Source: Algoriphagus aestuarii
Lineage (GTDB): Bacteria; Bacteroidota; Bacteroidia; Cytophagales; Cyclobacteriaceae
DNA length: 64,000 bases
Assembly (NCBI GenBank): GCA_017051695.1
Contig: JAFIDK010000002.1
Span: 930,001 to 994,000 of the forward strand
Reading direction: 5' to 3'
The translations under genes and the position numbers were made by a program. Below the pieces are notes generated by a model. It saw only the letters and a program-made list of their open reading frames with translations, was not told where the DNA came from and searched no databases. How positions within the stretch are numbered: position 1 is the first letter of the stretch; every line of letters starts with the position of its first letter. This document shows, piece by piece, positions 9,869 through 19,524 of this stretch.

Positions 9869-10890
9869 ACCGTCTCCTTTTCAGTTGAAGTAGTAGCCTC
9901 CTCTTTTTCTCCCTCATAATCCGTGTTTTCCACGCTTGCATCATAGCCTAATTCCCGCAGGTATTTGCTAAAAATATCAGTATAGCCATGAGTGCAGATT
10001 ACCCTTTCGGCTTCACTGGCTTTAATACTTTTCAGTAAACCCGGCCAATCGCAATGGTCAGAAATCACGAATCCTTTGTCTGTGGCTCTCCTTCTTCTGG
10101 CTCCCCTGAATGCCATCCAACCGCTACAGGTTCCGGTTTCATAAGGAACAAGTTTGCGTATCCAAGGAGAGCCATGGGCGCTGGGAGGTGCAATGACAAT
10201 TCCACCTTGAATTTCTTTTGTCTTGGTTTCCTTAGTGATCAATTGAGTTGGAGGTAGTTCAAGCTGTGGCCTTAATACCTCCGTCATATTTTCAATTGCT
10301 CCATGGGTGAAAATTGTGCCTATGGAAGGATCCAGGTATTTTAAAATCCTTTGAGCTTTGCCCAGACTATAACCAAAAAGCACTGAGGTCTTCCTCTCTT
10401 CTTTATTTTCCTTCCACCATTGATTGATTTCTTGAAATACCTCTTGTTGTGGCTTCCATTTAAAAGCAGGAATCCCGAAGGTACACTCCGTGATCATGGT
10501 ATTGCACCTGACCGATTCGTAAGGAACAGCCACACCATCATCCTCATCTTTATAGTCTCCGGTAAATACCCAAACTTCTCCTTTGTATTCAACCCTGACC
10601 TGGGAGGAACCAATGATATGCCCGGCGGGATGCAGGCTAAAAGTCACACCATTGATCTGAAAATGCTCATTCCATGCCACTCCCTGAACAGAAATATCGC
10701 CAAGTCTATGTTTTAAGATAGGGATATTCGAGTGATGAGTCAGGTAATTTTTATGTCCAGATCTCGCATGATCTGAATGTCCATGGGTAATGATGGCATG
10801 GTTTACAGGCCTCCAAGGGTCCAGATAAACCTTTGCTCTTGGACAATAAATACCTTTGGAGTTAAAAACAAGGAGGTCTGTTTGTTTCAT
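9865..10890 (-). CDS. Ligase-associated DNA exonuclease (metallo-beta-lactamase fold)
   Basis: 341 residues. The metallo-beta-lactamase/beta-CASP signature THGHSDHA at about 35-42 (HxHxDH) is intact, and FTGDYKDEDD near 119-128, HPAGHIIGS and VISDHCDW supply further metal-site residues. The protein is of the ligase-associated exonuclease type (formerly annotated as an mRNA 3'-processing-like factor) and is expected to trim DNA 3' ends before ligation. It overlaps the ligase gene by 4 nt. The last 15 or so residues are acidic and low in complexity (EGEKEEATTSTEKE), probably disordered. Confidence 0.93.
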   Translation of the reverse strand: MKQTDLLVFNSKGIYCPRAKVYLDPWRPVNHAIITHGHSDHARSGHKNYLTHHSNIPILKHRLGDISVQGVAWNEHFQINGVTFSLHPAGHIIGSSQVRVEYKGEVWVFTGDYKDEDDGVAVPYESVRCNTMITECTFGIPAFKWKPQQEVFQEINQWWKENKEERKTSVLFGYSLGKAQRILKYLDPSIGTIFTHGAIENMTEVLRPQLELPPTQLITKETKTKEIQGGIVIAPPSAHGSPWIRKLVPYETGTCSGWMAFRGARRRRATDKGFVISDHCDWPGLLKSIKASEAERVICTHGYTDIFSKYLRELGYDASVENTDYEGEKEEATTSTEKETV

Positions 10891-10989
10891 GCACTGGATT
10901 TATTTCAAAATACAAACCAGTTAGGCCAACGATTGTTCCAATTAAGGAGGAGGTATGGGAAATTGGAAATGAGGATTCGACATATAGGT

Positions 10990-11439
10990 CTAGATTACCT
11001 TCACCATCTCTACATGCTCAATGCCGTCTTCCAAATACACTTCACCTACAGTTTCAAAACCAAATGAAGCATAAAATACCTTCAAATAAGTCTGGGCGCT
11101 GATTCTAACCCGGCAAGCACCATATTTTTCTTGAATAAACTCCAATGCTTTTTTCATTAATTCCTTTCCCACACCCATTCTTCTCGCTTTTGGATGACTT
11201 ACAACTCTTCCAATAGATACCTCTTTATAGGATACTCCCGGAGGCAAAATCCTTGCATAGGCCAATAAACCATCCTCACCCTTTATCATCAGGTGATCCC
11301 CTTTTAAATCTTTATTATCTGCATCCTGGTAAACACAGTTTTGTTCTACTACAAAAACCTCATTTCTTAATTTAAGAATGTTGTAAAGCTCGTAATTGCT
11401 GAGTTCGGCAAATGATTTAACGGCTGAAATACTTGTCAT
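10990..11439 (-). CDS. GNAT family N-acetyltransferase, ElaA-like
   Basis: 149 residues from the ATG at 11439. An upstream in-frame ATG at 11499 would add 20 residues that look unlike the family, so the shorter form is preferred. The acetyl-CoA binding loop is visible as RVVSHPKARRMGVGKELM (R/Q-x-x-G-x-G/A type), preceded by LRNEVFVVEQNCVYQDAD, a hallmark of ElaA-type proteins. The substrate is unknown. The gene is convergent with nothing and lies about 100 bp from the exonuclease gene. Confidence 0.88.
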   Translation of the reverse strand: MTSISAVKSFAELSNYELYNILKLRNEVFVVEQNCVYQDADNKDLKGDHLMIKGEDGLLAYARILPPGVSYKEVSIGRVVSHPKARRMGVGKELMKKALEFIQEKYGACRVRISAQTYLKVFYASFGFETVGEVYLEDGIEHVEMVKVI

Positions 11440-11652
11440 GGATTGAATGATAAATGAATCGGGAGGCACTATGAACTCCTTTTGGAATTTAAAGTTCAAA
11501 AATCGCAGGTATTTCTGAAACGACCTTGATAAAAATCAATTTGATTCATTTTCGTTGAATCAACACTTCGGTTTGCCGTGGTTCCCAGATTGAAAAAGAA
11601 ATCTGAAGTGTAAAGCCAAAATTCTGAAACATATTTTCTAAATTCTTTCACC

Positions 11653-12561
11653 ATGTTAGATATAATCATTGAAAGCCGTCAGGCGCTAATTAGTCCTGGA
11701 TTTTCGGTAAAGCGAATTCTTCCTTATCAATTAAGAAGAATGGTAGGACCTTTTATTTTTATGGACCATGCAGGTCCGCTAAGTGTGCCGACCAGCACCA
11801 ATTTGGACGTTCTGCCTCACCCACATATTGGGCTATCCACAGTGAGTTATTTACTTGATGGCAATGTGACACATAGAGATAGTTTAGGTGTGGAACAATT
11901 GATCAAGCCGGGAGAAGTAAACTGGATGAAAGCCGGAAAAGGAATTTCACATAGTGAAAGGTTCGAAGATCCGGCCATGCTTTCTGCCGGTGGATTGGAA
12001 ATGATCCAAACTTGGGTGGCTTTACCTGAAAAAGATGAGGAGGCAGAACCTACATTTAAAAATTACTCGGCAGATGAATTACCTGTTTTTACCGACAAGG
12101 GGGTTTGGATGCGTTTGATAGCTGGAGATGCATTTGGCTTGTCAAGCCAAGTAAAAACCAGTTCCCCTCTCTTCTATATCCATGTGGAACTTCAAGCAGA
12201 AGCCCGATTTGGAATTCCGGTTGGGCATAGCGAAAGAGGGGTTTATGTAGTCAAGGGAAGTGTGGAAGTAAGTGGTGTCACATATCCTTCAGGTAAGTTA
12301 TTGGTGTTTAACAAAGGGGTGGACCCAGTGATTATTGCGAAGGAAAATACCACTTTGATGATGCTGGGAGGTGAGCATCTGGGTGAGCGATATATCTGGT
12401 GGAACTTTGTGTCCAGTCGAAAAGAAAGAATTGAGCAGGCAAAAGAAGACTGGAAGCAGGGGCGTATTTTATTACCTCCTTCGGATAATGAAGAATTTGT
12501 GCCACTTCCCGAAGACAAATCCAAACCGGCCGGCGGTCCTCCTCCAGGGATACTTTCTTAA
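11653..12561 (+). CDS. Pirin family protein
   Basis: 302 residues of bicupin type. The N-terminal cupin contains the metal-binding pattern PHPHIGLSTVSYLLDG (residues 56-71) and GEVNWMKAGKGISHSE (98-113). The C-terminal pirin domain follows (about 180-280). Bacterial pirins are cytoplasmic, bind Fe or other metals, and some show quercetin 2,3-dioxygenase activity; the function in this organism is unknown. The start is the first ATG after a non-coding stretch. No operon partner; the downstream gene converges. Confidence 0.93.
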   Translation: MLDIIIESRQALISPGFSVKRILPYQLRRMVGPFIFMDHAGPLSVPTSTNLDVLPHPHIGLSTVSYLLDGNVTHRDSLGVEQLIKPGEVNWMKAGKGISHSERFEDPAMLSAGGLEMIQTWVALPEKDEEAEPTFKNYSADELPVFTDKGVWMRLIAGDAFGLSSQVKTSSPLFYIHVELQAEARFGIPVGHSERGVYVVKGSVEVSGVTYPSGKLLVFNKGVDPVIIAKENTTLMMLGGEHLGERYIWWNFVSSRKERIEQAKEDWKQGRILLPPSDNEEFVPLPEDKSKPAGGPPPGILS

Positions 12562-12672
12562 AGTAAGAAATTCAGGAAAACAAAAGAGGAAAGTTCGATA
12601 TAGGATATAGGGTTTATAATGTAGTTTTTTGATTTCTCTCGTGCAGGGGGATTCCCAACTGCATAATCCAAA

Positions 12673-13086
12673 TTAAAAATCCAATATGGCCTGCAAATTT
12701 GAATCGGTTGGTACGGAGGTATGTTGATGAACCACTTTCCAACCTTTTTCGCTTTTTAAAAAGCCAAGTGAGATTCTGTTTTTCATGGATCTTAAAATCC
12801 TTAGGTCCAACCCAATTGCCTGAAATGAAACTAATGCTGAAGCAAAACCGATTGTAGAATCTTCCTGAATAGTTACCATTTCAAAATCTACTTTGACTTT
12901 TTCGTCTCCCAGAGATCTTAACCAGTTGCTTATTTCCAAAGCCCAGACGTCCAAACCTTTCTGGAAACCATGTTCCCACATATCAAAAATCACTACATCT
13001 TCATGGTAAAGTTCGACCATTTGGTCTACATTCTTTTCCCAGGCGGCATTCTTATAAATGACAAAAAACTCTTTTATTTTATCCAT
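12673..13086 (-). CDS. SnoaL-like / NTF2-fold protein
   Basis: 137 residues matching the small cone-shaped alpha+beta barrel of NTF2/SnoaL proteins: helix FFVIYKNAAWEKNVDQMVELYHEDVVIFDMW, then alternating strands ending in GWKVVHQHTSVP. Family members are either ketosteroid-isomerase-like enzymes or ligand-binding proteins; no active-site assignment is possible. It follows the AraC/TPR regulator gene in the same direction with a 45-bp gap and could be read through from it. Confidence 0.85.
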   Translation of the reverse strand: MDKIKEFFVIYKNAAWEKNVDQMVELYHEDVVIFDMWEHGFQKGLDVWALEISNWLRSLGDEKVKVDFEMVTIQEDSTIGFASALVSFQAIGLDLRILRSMKNRISLGFLKSEKGWKVVHQHTSVPTDSNLQAILDF

Positions 13087-13131
13087 AGGTAGCAGGATTG
13101 AAATATTTCAGGTTACCAAATATATCTTCAT

Positions 13132-15192
13132 TTACCATATCCCCTTTTCCTCTAATCTGCTTCTTATTTCCGCATTGTTTTCCCAAAATTTACGTTCTAC
13201 CACTTTCCATATTTTCTGAAATTCCGGTTCATGGATAATTTTATCCGCCAGGGGATCCTGAGGCAAAAACAGAATAACCCAATATTGAATATGATCCTCT
13301 TTCTCAAACTCCTTGAAATAGGATAAGGCTTTATCAAAATCGCCCTCATGAGCATAATACATGGTCAATCCCAGATTTTTGTAAGCAGTCTGATCCTGTT
13401 CCAGATAGGCTCTATAACTTTCGATAAATTGCTTTCCTTTTTCAGGCTTACCTACCTTCTCATAAGTCTCACCTATGATCATATTTTCATGCACATAGAC
13501 ATTCAACTGGAGTTCATCTCTGATCTGGTTAAACTGGGAATAATACTTATAGGCTGCATCATAATCCCTGAGATAATAACTGACTTTCCCTAGGTCCTGC
13601 AAAATATCAAAGCGGGAACTATCCTTGTCATACTCTATCTGAAGCAGCTCTCGGGTATGTTCTAGATCATTGTCTATTGCATAACTCACAAATGCTTTCA
13701 CATAATGTGTGTAGGCGTTTCCAGAAAAGTATTCCAAAGATTTATCAAGATATTCCAAAGACTCATCCACAAAGCCCGTTTGGATCAAAGCGTTCCCTAC
13801 TCTTAAATAGAAATAGCTTGTTGCTACAGAATCACTGGAACCAGCATCGAGCTGCATTCCCATCAGGGCATATTCCAGGTATTTTTCTGTATCTGGGAGG
13901 TTATTCGCATAAAAATCAGCAAGCAAGCCAATGACCAAAGATGAATTGGGGCGAAATTCCAATCCTTTTTCCAAGAAAGGCAATGCCTCCGTATACTCCT
14001 TTTTGGCCAGGTAATACATGGCCTTTGCAATCATACTTTCTCCCAGACTTGGGTCGTAAAGCATGGCTTTATCGGCATATGTTCCCAGCTGATCTAAATG
14101 CTCCTTATCCGCTTTGAACATATCGTAGTAATAGTAGGCCATGCCCGCACATGCATAAGCCAAAGCAAATTGACCATCTTCCTGGATTGCCTCTTCAAAG
14201 TATTTGACAGATTCCAGTAGGTTTTCCTCCCTTCCTTGATTTAGTAGTTCCAATCCTTTCATGAAGGAATCATAGGCCCTCAGATTATCTGTTGGTTCTT
14301 TTTCAATCCTCGATTTTTCCTCCGGTGTGATCACAGCCTGAATCTCTTTTGCGATGTCTTTGGATATTTCCTGCTGCAAGGCAAAAATATCGCTCACTTC
14401 TCTTCTATACTGCTTGCTCCAGAGATGTCTATCCTTTGTTCCATCAATCAATTGGATGTTCAGAACAATATTATCCCCTATTTTTTGACCGCTGCCTTCT
14501 ACCAAATAGTTGACGTTTAACTCTTCGGCCATTTCCAGTATGGATTTATCACTTTCGCGGTATTTTTCAGCAGAGGTTCTACTCAAGACTCTTAAATCCT
14601 TGATCTTTTGCAGGTTATTAAGTGTAGCTTCCATTAATCCATTGATCAGGTACACATTAGTGGAATCTGCGCTGTCATTTTTAAAAGGGAGCACGACAAT
14701 AGATTTTTCCTTATAAATAGGAACATTCAATAAATCCCTGCTAAACCAACTTACAACTAAAATCAGAACCAGTCCTATACCGGAAAATGCCAACACCCAT
14801 CTACGCTTGGATGTATGGCTAACAGGTTGCTCTGGTTCATCTTCGGATGGCTCGGGATGCTTCCCAACTTCTCCCGGAGGATAGCCATATTGCTCCCGAA
14901 AGCATTTAATGAAATAAGATGGACTATTGAATCCTACCTGATGCGAAACTTCAGAGACATTATAACTGCTCTTTCGCAGGAGTTCCATTGCCTGCTGAAG
15001 TCGAATCTGGTTGATAAATTGGCTGACCGAGAGATCCGTCATTTTTTTGACTTTCCGAAGCAGGTTGGACCTACTCATATTCATTTCTTCAGCGAGATCC
15101 GAAACACCAAACTCTTCCTCACTGATATGCATTTTGATTTTCGCAATCAGAATCTCTAAAAATTCTTTTTCCTGTAGAGTCAAATTGGGCAT
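13132..15192 (-). CDS. AraC-type HTH, membrane-anchored TPR regulator
   Basis: 686 residues with the order: AraC/XylS HTH (about 5-108; SDLAEEMNMSRSNLLRKV and SEVSHQVGFNSPSYFIKCF are the two helix-turn-helix segments), one membrane helix (about 132-150), a FlgO/TolB-like N-terminal segment (SIVVLPFKNDS at about 164 to about 270, with LVEGSGQKIGDNIVLNIQLID), then TPR repeats to the end. This inverted arrangement, DNA-binding domain first and a periplasmic TPR sensor last, is common in Bacteroidota. Target unknown; the divergently read ankyrin gene behind TGCGTCA repeats is the obvious candidate. Confidence 0.9.
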   Translation of the reverse strand: MPNLTLQEKEFLEILIAKIKMHISEEEFGVSDLAEEMNMSRSNLLRKVKKMTDLSVSQFINQIRLQQAMELLRKSSYNVSEVSHQVGFNSPSYFIKCFREQYGYPPGEVGKHPEPSEDEPEQPVSHTSKRRWVLAFSGIGLVLILVVSWFSRDLLNVPIYKEKSIVVLPFKNDSADSTNVYLINGLMEATLNNLQKIKDLRVLSRTSAEKYRESDKSILEMAEELNVNYLVEGSGQKIGDNIVLNIQLIDGTKDRHLWSKQYRREVSDIFALQQEISKDIAKEIQAVITPEEKSRIEKEPTDNLRAYDSFMKGLELLNQGREENLLESVKYFEEAIQEDGQFALAYACAGMAYYYYDMFKADKEHLDQLGTYADKAMLYDPSLGESMIAKAMYYLAKKEYTEALPFLEKGLEFRPNSSLVIGLLADFYANNLPDTEKYLEYALMGMQLDAGSSDSVATSYFYLRVGNALIQTGFVDESLEYLDKSLEYFSGNAYTHYVKAFVSYAIDNDLEHTRELLQIEYDKDSSRFDILQDLGKVSYYLRDYDAAYKYYSQFNQIRDELQLNVYVHENMIIGETYEKVGKPEKGKQFIESYRAYLEQDQTAYKNLGLTMYYAHEGDFDKALSYFKEFEKEDHIQYWVILFLPQDPLADKIIHEPEFQKIWKVVERKFWENNAEIRSRLEEKGIW

Positions 15193-15283
15193 TATGATTT
15201 AGAAAGGAGACGGATCGAAAGTTAAAGACAGATGGAATTTTAATTTTCTAAAAAGTCTGTTCAAAGAGTGAATTTAGGGTATT

Positions 15284-15372
15284 TGCGTCATTTTTTATAT
15301 CCCTGCGTCATAATTGATATGAGCTAGCGCAAAGATTATGGATTTGGAAGCAAGGCTGTTTCTAATGCGTCA
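15284..15372. promoter_or_regulatory. Three direct TGCGTCA heptamers between divergent genes
   Basis: TGCGTCA occurs at 15284-15290, 15304-15310 and 15366-15372, all in the same orientation. The first two are 20 bp apart, about two helical turns, and the third a further 62 bp, about six turns. They sit in the 225-bp gap between the AraC-type regulator and the ankyrin lipoprotein gene. A TACTTTG sequence at 15385-15391 resembles the Bacteroidota TAnnTTTG -7 element. Direct repeats spaced by whole turns fit an AraC-family operator; this is inference. Confidence 0.5.
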
Positions 15373-15417
15373 GCGATCGGTTTTTACTTTGTGTTATTCA
15401 TTTAACGCAAAAAAATC

Positions 15418-15972
15418 ATGAAAAAAACAGTATTTCAAAACCCTATTATCGCGCTATTCAGCATAGCGGTCTTCATCTTTTCTTCTTGCAGTCAATCGGC
15501 TGCTCAAAAAGAGGGCGCTCCTGATATAGACCTACAAACTGCCGTCATTACAGGAAATAAGGAAGCTGTCAAGCGACATATTGCTGCTGGATCAGACCTG
15601 AATGTGAGGGATCCTTTCGGAGGATCCAGTCCCTTGATCACTGCTGTTGTATTTGACAAAAAAGAGATTGCGGCCTTATTAATAGAAGGCGGAGCTGATA
15701 TCAATTTCCAGAATAATGATGGTTCTACCGCTTTGATCTCAGCAGCGTTTTTTGGCCGACCTGAGATTGTCCAATTGCTTTTGGAAAAAGGAGCAGACAA
15801 ATCTATTAAAAACAAATATGGAACGACTGCATATGAAAATGTAAGCCCACCATTTTCGGAAGTAAAAGAAGTTTATGATGTGATGGTCGGAATGCTAGAA
15901 CCTATGGGATTAAAGCTTGACTATGCCTACCTGGAAAAAATACGTCCTGAAATCGCAAAAATGCTTCAATAA
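15418..15972 (+). CDS. Ankyrin-repeat lipoprotein
   Basis: 184 residues. A lipoprotein signal ends at IFSSC (Cys 24). Residues about 37-145 form three to four ankyrin repeats (DPFGGSSPLITAVVFDKKEIAALLIEGGADINFQ, then NDGSTALISAAFFGRPEIVQLLLEKGAD). Ankyrin repeats bind other proteins; the partner is unknown. The stop is 4 nt before the start of the acyltransferase gene, so the two are probably one operon. Confidence 0.88.
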   Translation: MKKTVFQNPIIALFSIAVFIFSSCSQSAAQKEGAPDIDLQTAVITGNKEAVKRHIAAGSDLNVRDPFGGSSPLITAVVFDKKEIAALLIEGGADINFQNNDGSTALISAAFFGRPEIVQLLLEKGADKSIKNKYGTTAYENVSPPFSEVKEVYDVMVGMLEPMGLKLDYAYLEKIRPEIAKMLQ

Positions 15973-15976
15973 GTCA

Positions 15977-17032
15977 ATGGATATTCAAAGCATAAAAAAC
16001 GGCCGTAGGTACGATATCGACTGGCTAAGAGTTATAGCCATCGCATTGTTACTGATTTATCATGTATCCATAGGTTTCCAATCCTGGGGAAGGATGATCG
16101 GCTTTATTACTTCCAAAGAACCATGGGCAGCCTTATGGGTGCCCATGTCTTTACTCAACATCTGGAGAATTCCTTTATTGTTCTTCGTTTCTGGGATGGG
16201 TGTTTACTTTGCCATGCAATCGAGAAGTTGGGGTGAATTGATGAAGGAAAGGGCCAAAAGAATCCTGCTGCCTTTTGTTTTTGGGATGTTTGTGATAGTA
16301 CCAATTCATCTGTTGATTTGGAGAACGTATTATGGAATGGAAATCCGGTACAATTGGGATCCTGGGCATTTATGGTTTCTGGGAAATATCTTTCTATATG
16401 TACTTTTACTAACACCGGTCTTTTATCTGATCAAAAAAAATGAAGGAAGCCTGTTTATCGTAAAGCTGAATTATGCCTTAACAAAACCTTGGGGATTAGT
16501 GCTGGCGCTTTTACCTTTTGTGGTAGAAGCTGTTTGGATCAATCCTATTCCATTTGAAATATATGCCATGACATGGCATGGATTTGTTCTGGGATTTTTG
16601 GCCTTTTTTACTGGCTTTTGCTTTGTTTTGAGTGGAGAGGGATTTTGGAAGATGATCCAAAAACTACGTTGGTTATTTCTTGGATTGGGATTGGGATTGT
16701 ATCTGTTACGGATAAATTTCTTTGGAAGCTTTCCCCCTTCCTATTTACAGGCCATTGAATCCTATTCCTGGATTCTGGCGGTTTTTTCTTTTGGAAGTCT
16801 TTACTTAAAAGGCCCGAGCAAATCACTCAGCTATCTTAGTCAGGCAGCCTATCCGGTCTATATCCTGCATATGATTTTCTTATATTTGGGTTCCATGTGG
16901 GTTTTTCCTTTAGGCATTTCTGTTCAATTTCAGTTTTTCCTGGTGGTGTTGATTACGTTTATTGGTTGTTTTGGTAGTTTTGAACTGATACGAAGAACTA
17001 CTTTTCTAAGGCCGCTTTTTGGACTGAAATGA
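15977..17032 (+). CDS. Acyltransferase 3 family membrane protein
   Basis: 351 residues from the ATG at 15977; an in-frame upstream start would overlap the ankyrin gene and add residues not typical of the family. The N-terminal YDIDWLRVIAIALLLIYHV holds the conserved His of acyltransferase-3 proteins in the first membrane helix; about ten membrane segments follow. Members transfer acetyl or other acyl groups to sugars or lipids on the periplasmic side. Substrate unknown. Probably co-transcribed with the ankyrin gene. Confidence 0.88.
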   Translation: MDIQSIKNGRRYDIDWLRVIAIALLLIYHVSIGFQSWGRMIGFITSKEPWAALWVPMSLLNIWRIPLLFFVSGMGVYFAMQSRSWGELMKERAKRILLPFVFGMFVIVPIHLLIWRTYYGMEIRYNWDPGHLWFLGNIFLYVLLLTPVFYLIKKNEGSLFIVKLNYALTKPWGLVLALLPFVVEAVWINPIPFEIYAMTWHGFVLGFLAFFTGFCFVLSGEGFWKMIQKLRWLFLGLGLGLYLLRINFFGSFPPSYLQAIESYSWILAVFSFGSLYLKGPSKSLSYLSQAAYPVYILHMIFLYLGSMWVFPLGISVQFQFFLVVLITFIGCFGSFELIRRTTFLRPLFGLK

Positions 17033-17039
17033 CAAATGA

Positions 17040-19490
17040 AATTCTGAATGCTGAAAGGACGGAAGACAGGGATCAGTCTCAGTGATCAGTAAAATCAGAA
17101 AGATAAAGTGAGAAAGCTGAAGACAAAGCCTTTAATCAATCTTTAAATCAAATGATTGGAGACGGATCGATTCGCCATAAAGATGGAAACGAGAAGATTT
17201 GTGATATAGGGTTTATGATTTGGAATACTGAAGGTTATGAACGACCCAAATAAGCAACCTAGGACAGGAAACTATTCTTGATACTTTTGAAGGCCAAAAG
17301 TATCCAAAAGCCTTCGTCGCAGCAAAGCCCCCCCTAGCCTACCCTTCAGACTGGCTCAAGGCTAAAAATGGCTACCAGCCATTTTTTCAACGCCTTGCCC
17401 TATCCGCACAAGGCCAACAGCCAGCCCCGCTGCTGCGACAACCCGCCGCGCAGTTCAAGTGACGTTTGGTAGAGCGACCCTGAAGGGGTCAAATATTATA
17501 GCCCCGGGTAAGGAGGTACGACGCAACCCGGGGTTTGAAGGATTATCATTTGTTCCAGCGCTGGCGCCAAATCGACAATCAGAGACGAAAAGGATTTGCC
17601 AGAAAGATGAAACTGAAACCCTTCTGGAAAAATTTTAAAATTCACTTTCTCGCTTAAAGAAAAATGGTCTGTGAGAAACAACCAAAAGTCTGGGATGGAA
17701 GCTATTCTTGATACTTTTGAAGACCAAAAGTATCCAAAAGCCTTCGTCGCAGCAAAGCTTCAACCGCACAAGGCCAACAGCCAGCCCCGCTGCTGCGACA
17801 ACCCGCCGCGCAGTTCAAGTGACGTTTGGTAGTGCGACCCTGAAGGGGTCAAATGTCATAGCCGCGGGTAAGGAGGTACGACGCAACCCGGGGTTTGAAG
17901 GATTATCATTTGTTCCAGCGCTGGCCCGGGATCGTCATTCGGAGAAAAAAAGGATTTGCCAGCAAGATGAAACTGAAACCCTTCTGGAAAAATTTTAAAT
18001 TTCACTTTCTCGCTTAAAGAAAAATGGTCTGTGAGAAACAACCAAAAGTCAGGGATGGAAGCTATTCTTGATACTTTTGAAGACCAAAAGTATCCAAAAG
18101 CCTTCGTCGCAGCAAAGCTTCAACCGCACAAGGCCAACAGCCAGCCCCGCTGCTGCGACAACCCGCCGCGCAGTTCAAGTGACGTTTGGTAGACCGACCC
18201 CAAAGGGGTCAAATATCAATAGCCCCGGGTAAGGAGGTACGACGCAACCCGGGGTTTGAAGGATCTTCATTTTAACCAGCGCTGGCTCAGGAATGTATTT
18301 CGAAGACGTAAATGATTTGCCAGCAAGATGAGACTGAAACCCTTCTGGAAAAATTTTAAAATTCACTTTCTCGAATAAAGAAAAATGGTCTGTGAGAAAC
18401 AACTAAAAGTCAGGGTTGGAAGCTATTCTTGATACTTTTGAAGGCCAAAAGTATCCAAAAGCCTTCGTCGCAGCAAAGCCCCCCCCTAGCCTACCCTTCA
18501 GACTGGCTCAAGGCTAAAAATGGCTACCAGCCATTTTTTCAACGCCTTGCCCTATCCGCACAAGGCCAACAGCCAGCCCCGCTGCTGCGACAACCCGCCG
18601 CGCAGTTCAAGTGACGTTTGGTAGAGCGACCCTGAAGGGGTCAAATATTATAGCCCCGGGTAAGGAGGTACGACGCAACCCGGGGTTTGAAGGATTATCA
18701 TTTGTTCCAGCGCTGGCGCCAAATCGACAATCAGAGACGAAAAGGATTTGCCAGAAAGATGAAACTGAAACCCTTCTGGAAAAATTTTAAAATTCACTTT
18801 CTCGAATAAAGAAAAATGGTCTGTGAGAAACAACCAAAAGTCTGGGATGGAAGTTATTCTTGATACTTTTGAAGACCAAAAGTATCCAAAAGTCTTTGCC
18901 AGGGTCTATGCTTCAAATCGGTTTCTATTTGGTGAAATAAATTTAATTCGGCACCGATTTGATTTTTGGTAAATGCCTGAACCTAAAAATCGGCGGATCT
19001 CCCTCGAAGCTCGGGAGCTAGCCGATTTTCTTAACGGCTCATTCATTTTACCAAAAAACGCATATACCCAATGGCGATTGGTCCGAACCAAATTTCTTGT
19101 CAATAATAATATTTTAGAAAAAGACCCCGAAGGGGTCTAATATTAATAGCCCAGGGTTTCAACCCTGGGTTTGAAGGATCTTCATTTTAACCAGCGCTGG
19201 CCCTCAAAAGTCAATCGAAGACTGTTCGTTTCGCCAGCAAGATGATCGTAAAACGAGATTAAAAATCTTTCTAATGAATCCCCCTGCCCCCTTACCAAGG
19301 GAGAGTTGTATCAAGAACAATAAATCATATAAGCTCCAAATTCTATCAATAGCTAAAGAGTCACCAAGCTATCGTGCCTTTGGCAATTGAAGACTCGAAT
19401 GACTGACCCTGAACAGCCTATCCCGATTCTTTCGGGAGGGTCAAATGTCATAGCCCCGCCACGGCGGGCAGGCCAGGGTTTGACACGATT
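17040..19490. repeat. Modular palindromic repeat cluster 3 with 360-bp periodicity
   Basis: No gene in 2.45 kb. The anchor gacgtttggt occurs at 17461, 17821, 18181 and 18613: two spacings of 360 bp and one of 432 bp. Each unit has a G+C-rich cassette (GTCGCAGC/GCTGCGAC stem), the GACCCT-AGGGGTC hairpin, the CCCCGGGT/ACCCGGGG hairpin, CCAGCGCTGG and a spacer of about 175 bp. The extra 72 bp in the 432-bp step is an insert in the G+C-rich cassette (18480-18555), also seen at 17325-17400. The last unit (18895-19080) carries the alternative AAATCGG cassette instead. 19090-19490 holds degenerate hairpins such as CCCAGGGTTT/AACCCTGGG. Confidence 0.85.
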
Positions 19491-19524
19491 TAAATCGGAC
19501 TACTGGGTTACTATAAAATAAAAT

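Noticed and set aside
8270-10890. Complete Lig-Exo-Lhr-phosphoesterase repair cluster
   Set aside because: Only the ligase and exonuclease are present; the neighbours are a GNAT gene and repeat DNA.
17496-18041. Repeated open frames of about 61 codons on the minus strand (starting MFLTDHFSL) and similar frames in clusters 1, 2 and 4
   Set aside because: They recur because the repeat DNA recurs. They run through the palindromes, lack protein-like features, and differ in length between units.
17461-18613. Possible CRISPR array because of the regular 360-bp spacing
   Set aside because: The repeat unit is far longer than any CRISPR repeat, there are no unique spacers of 30-40 bp, and no cas genes lie in the window.
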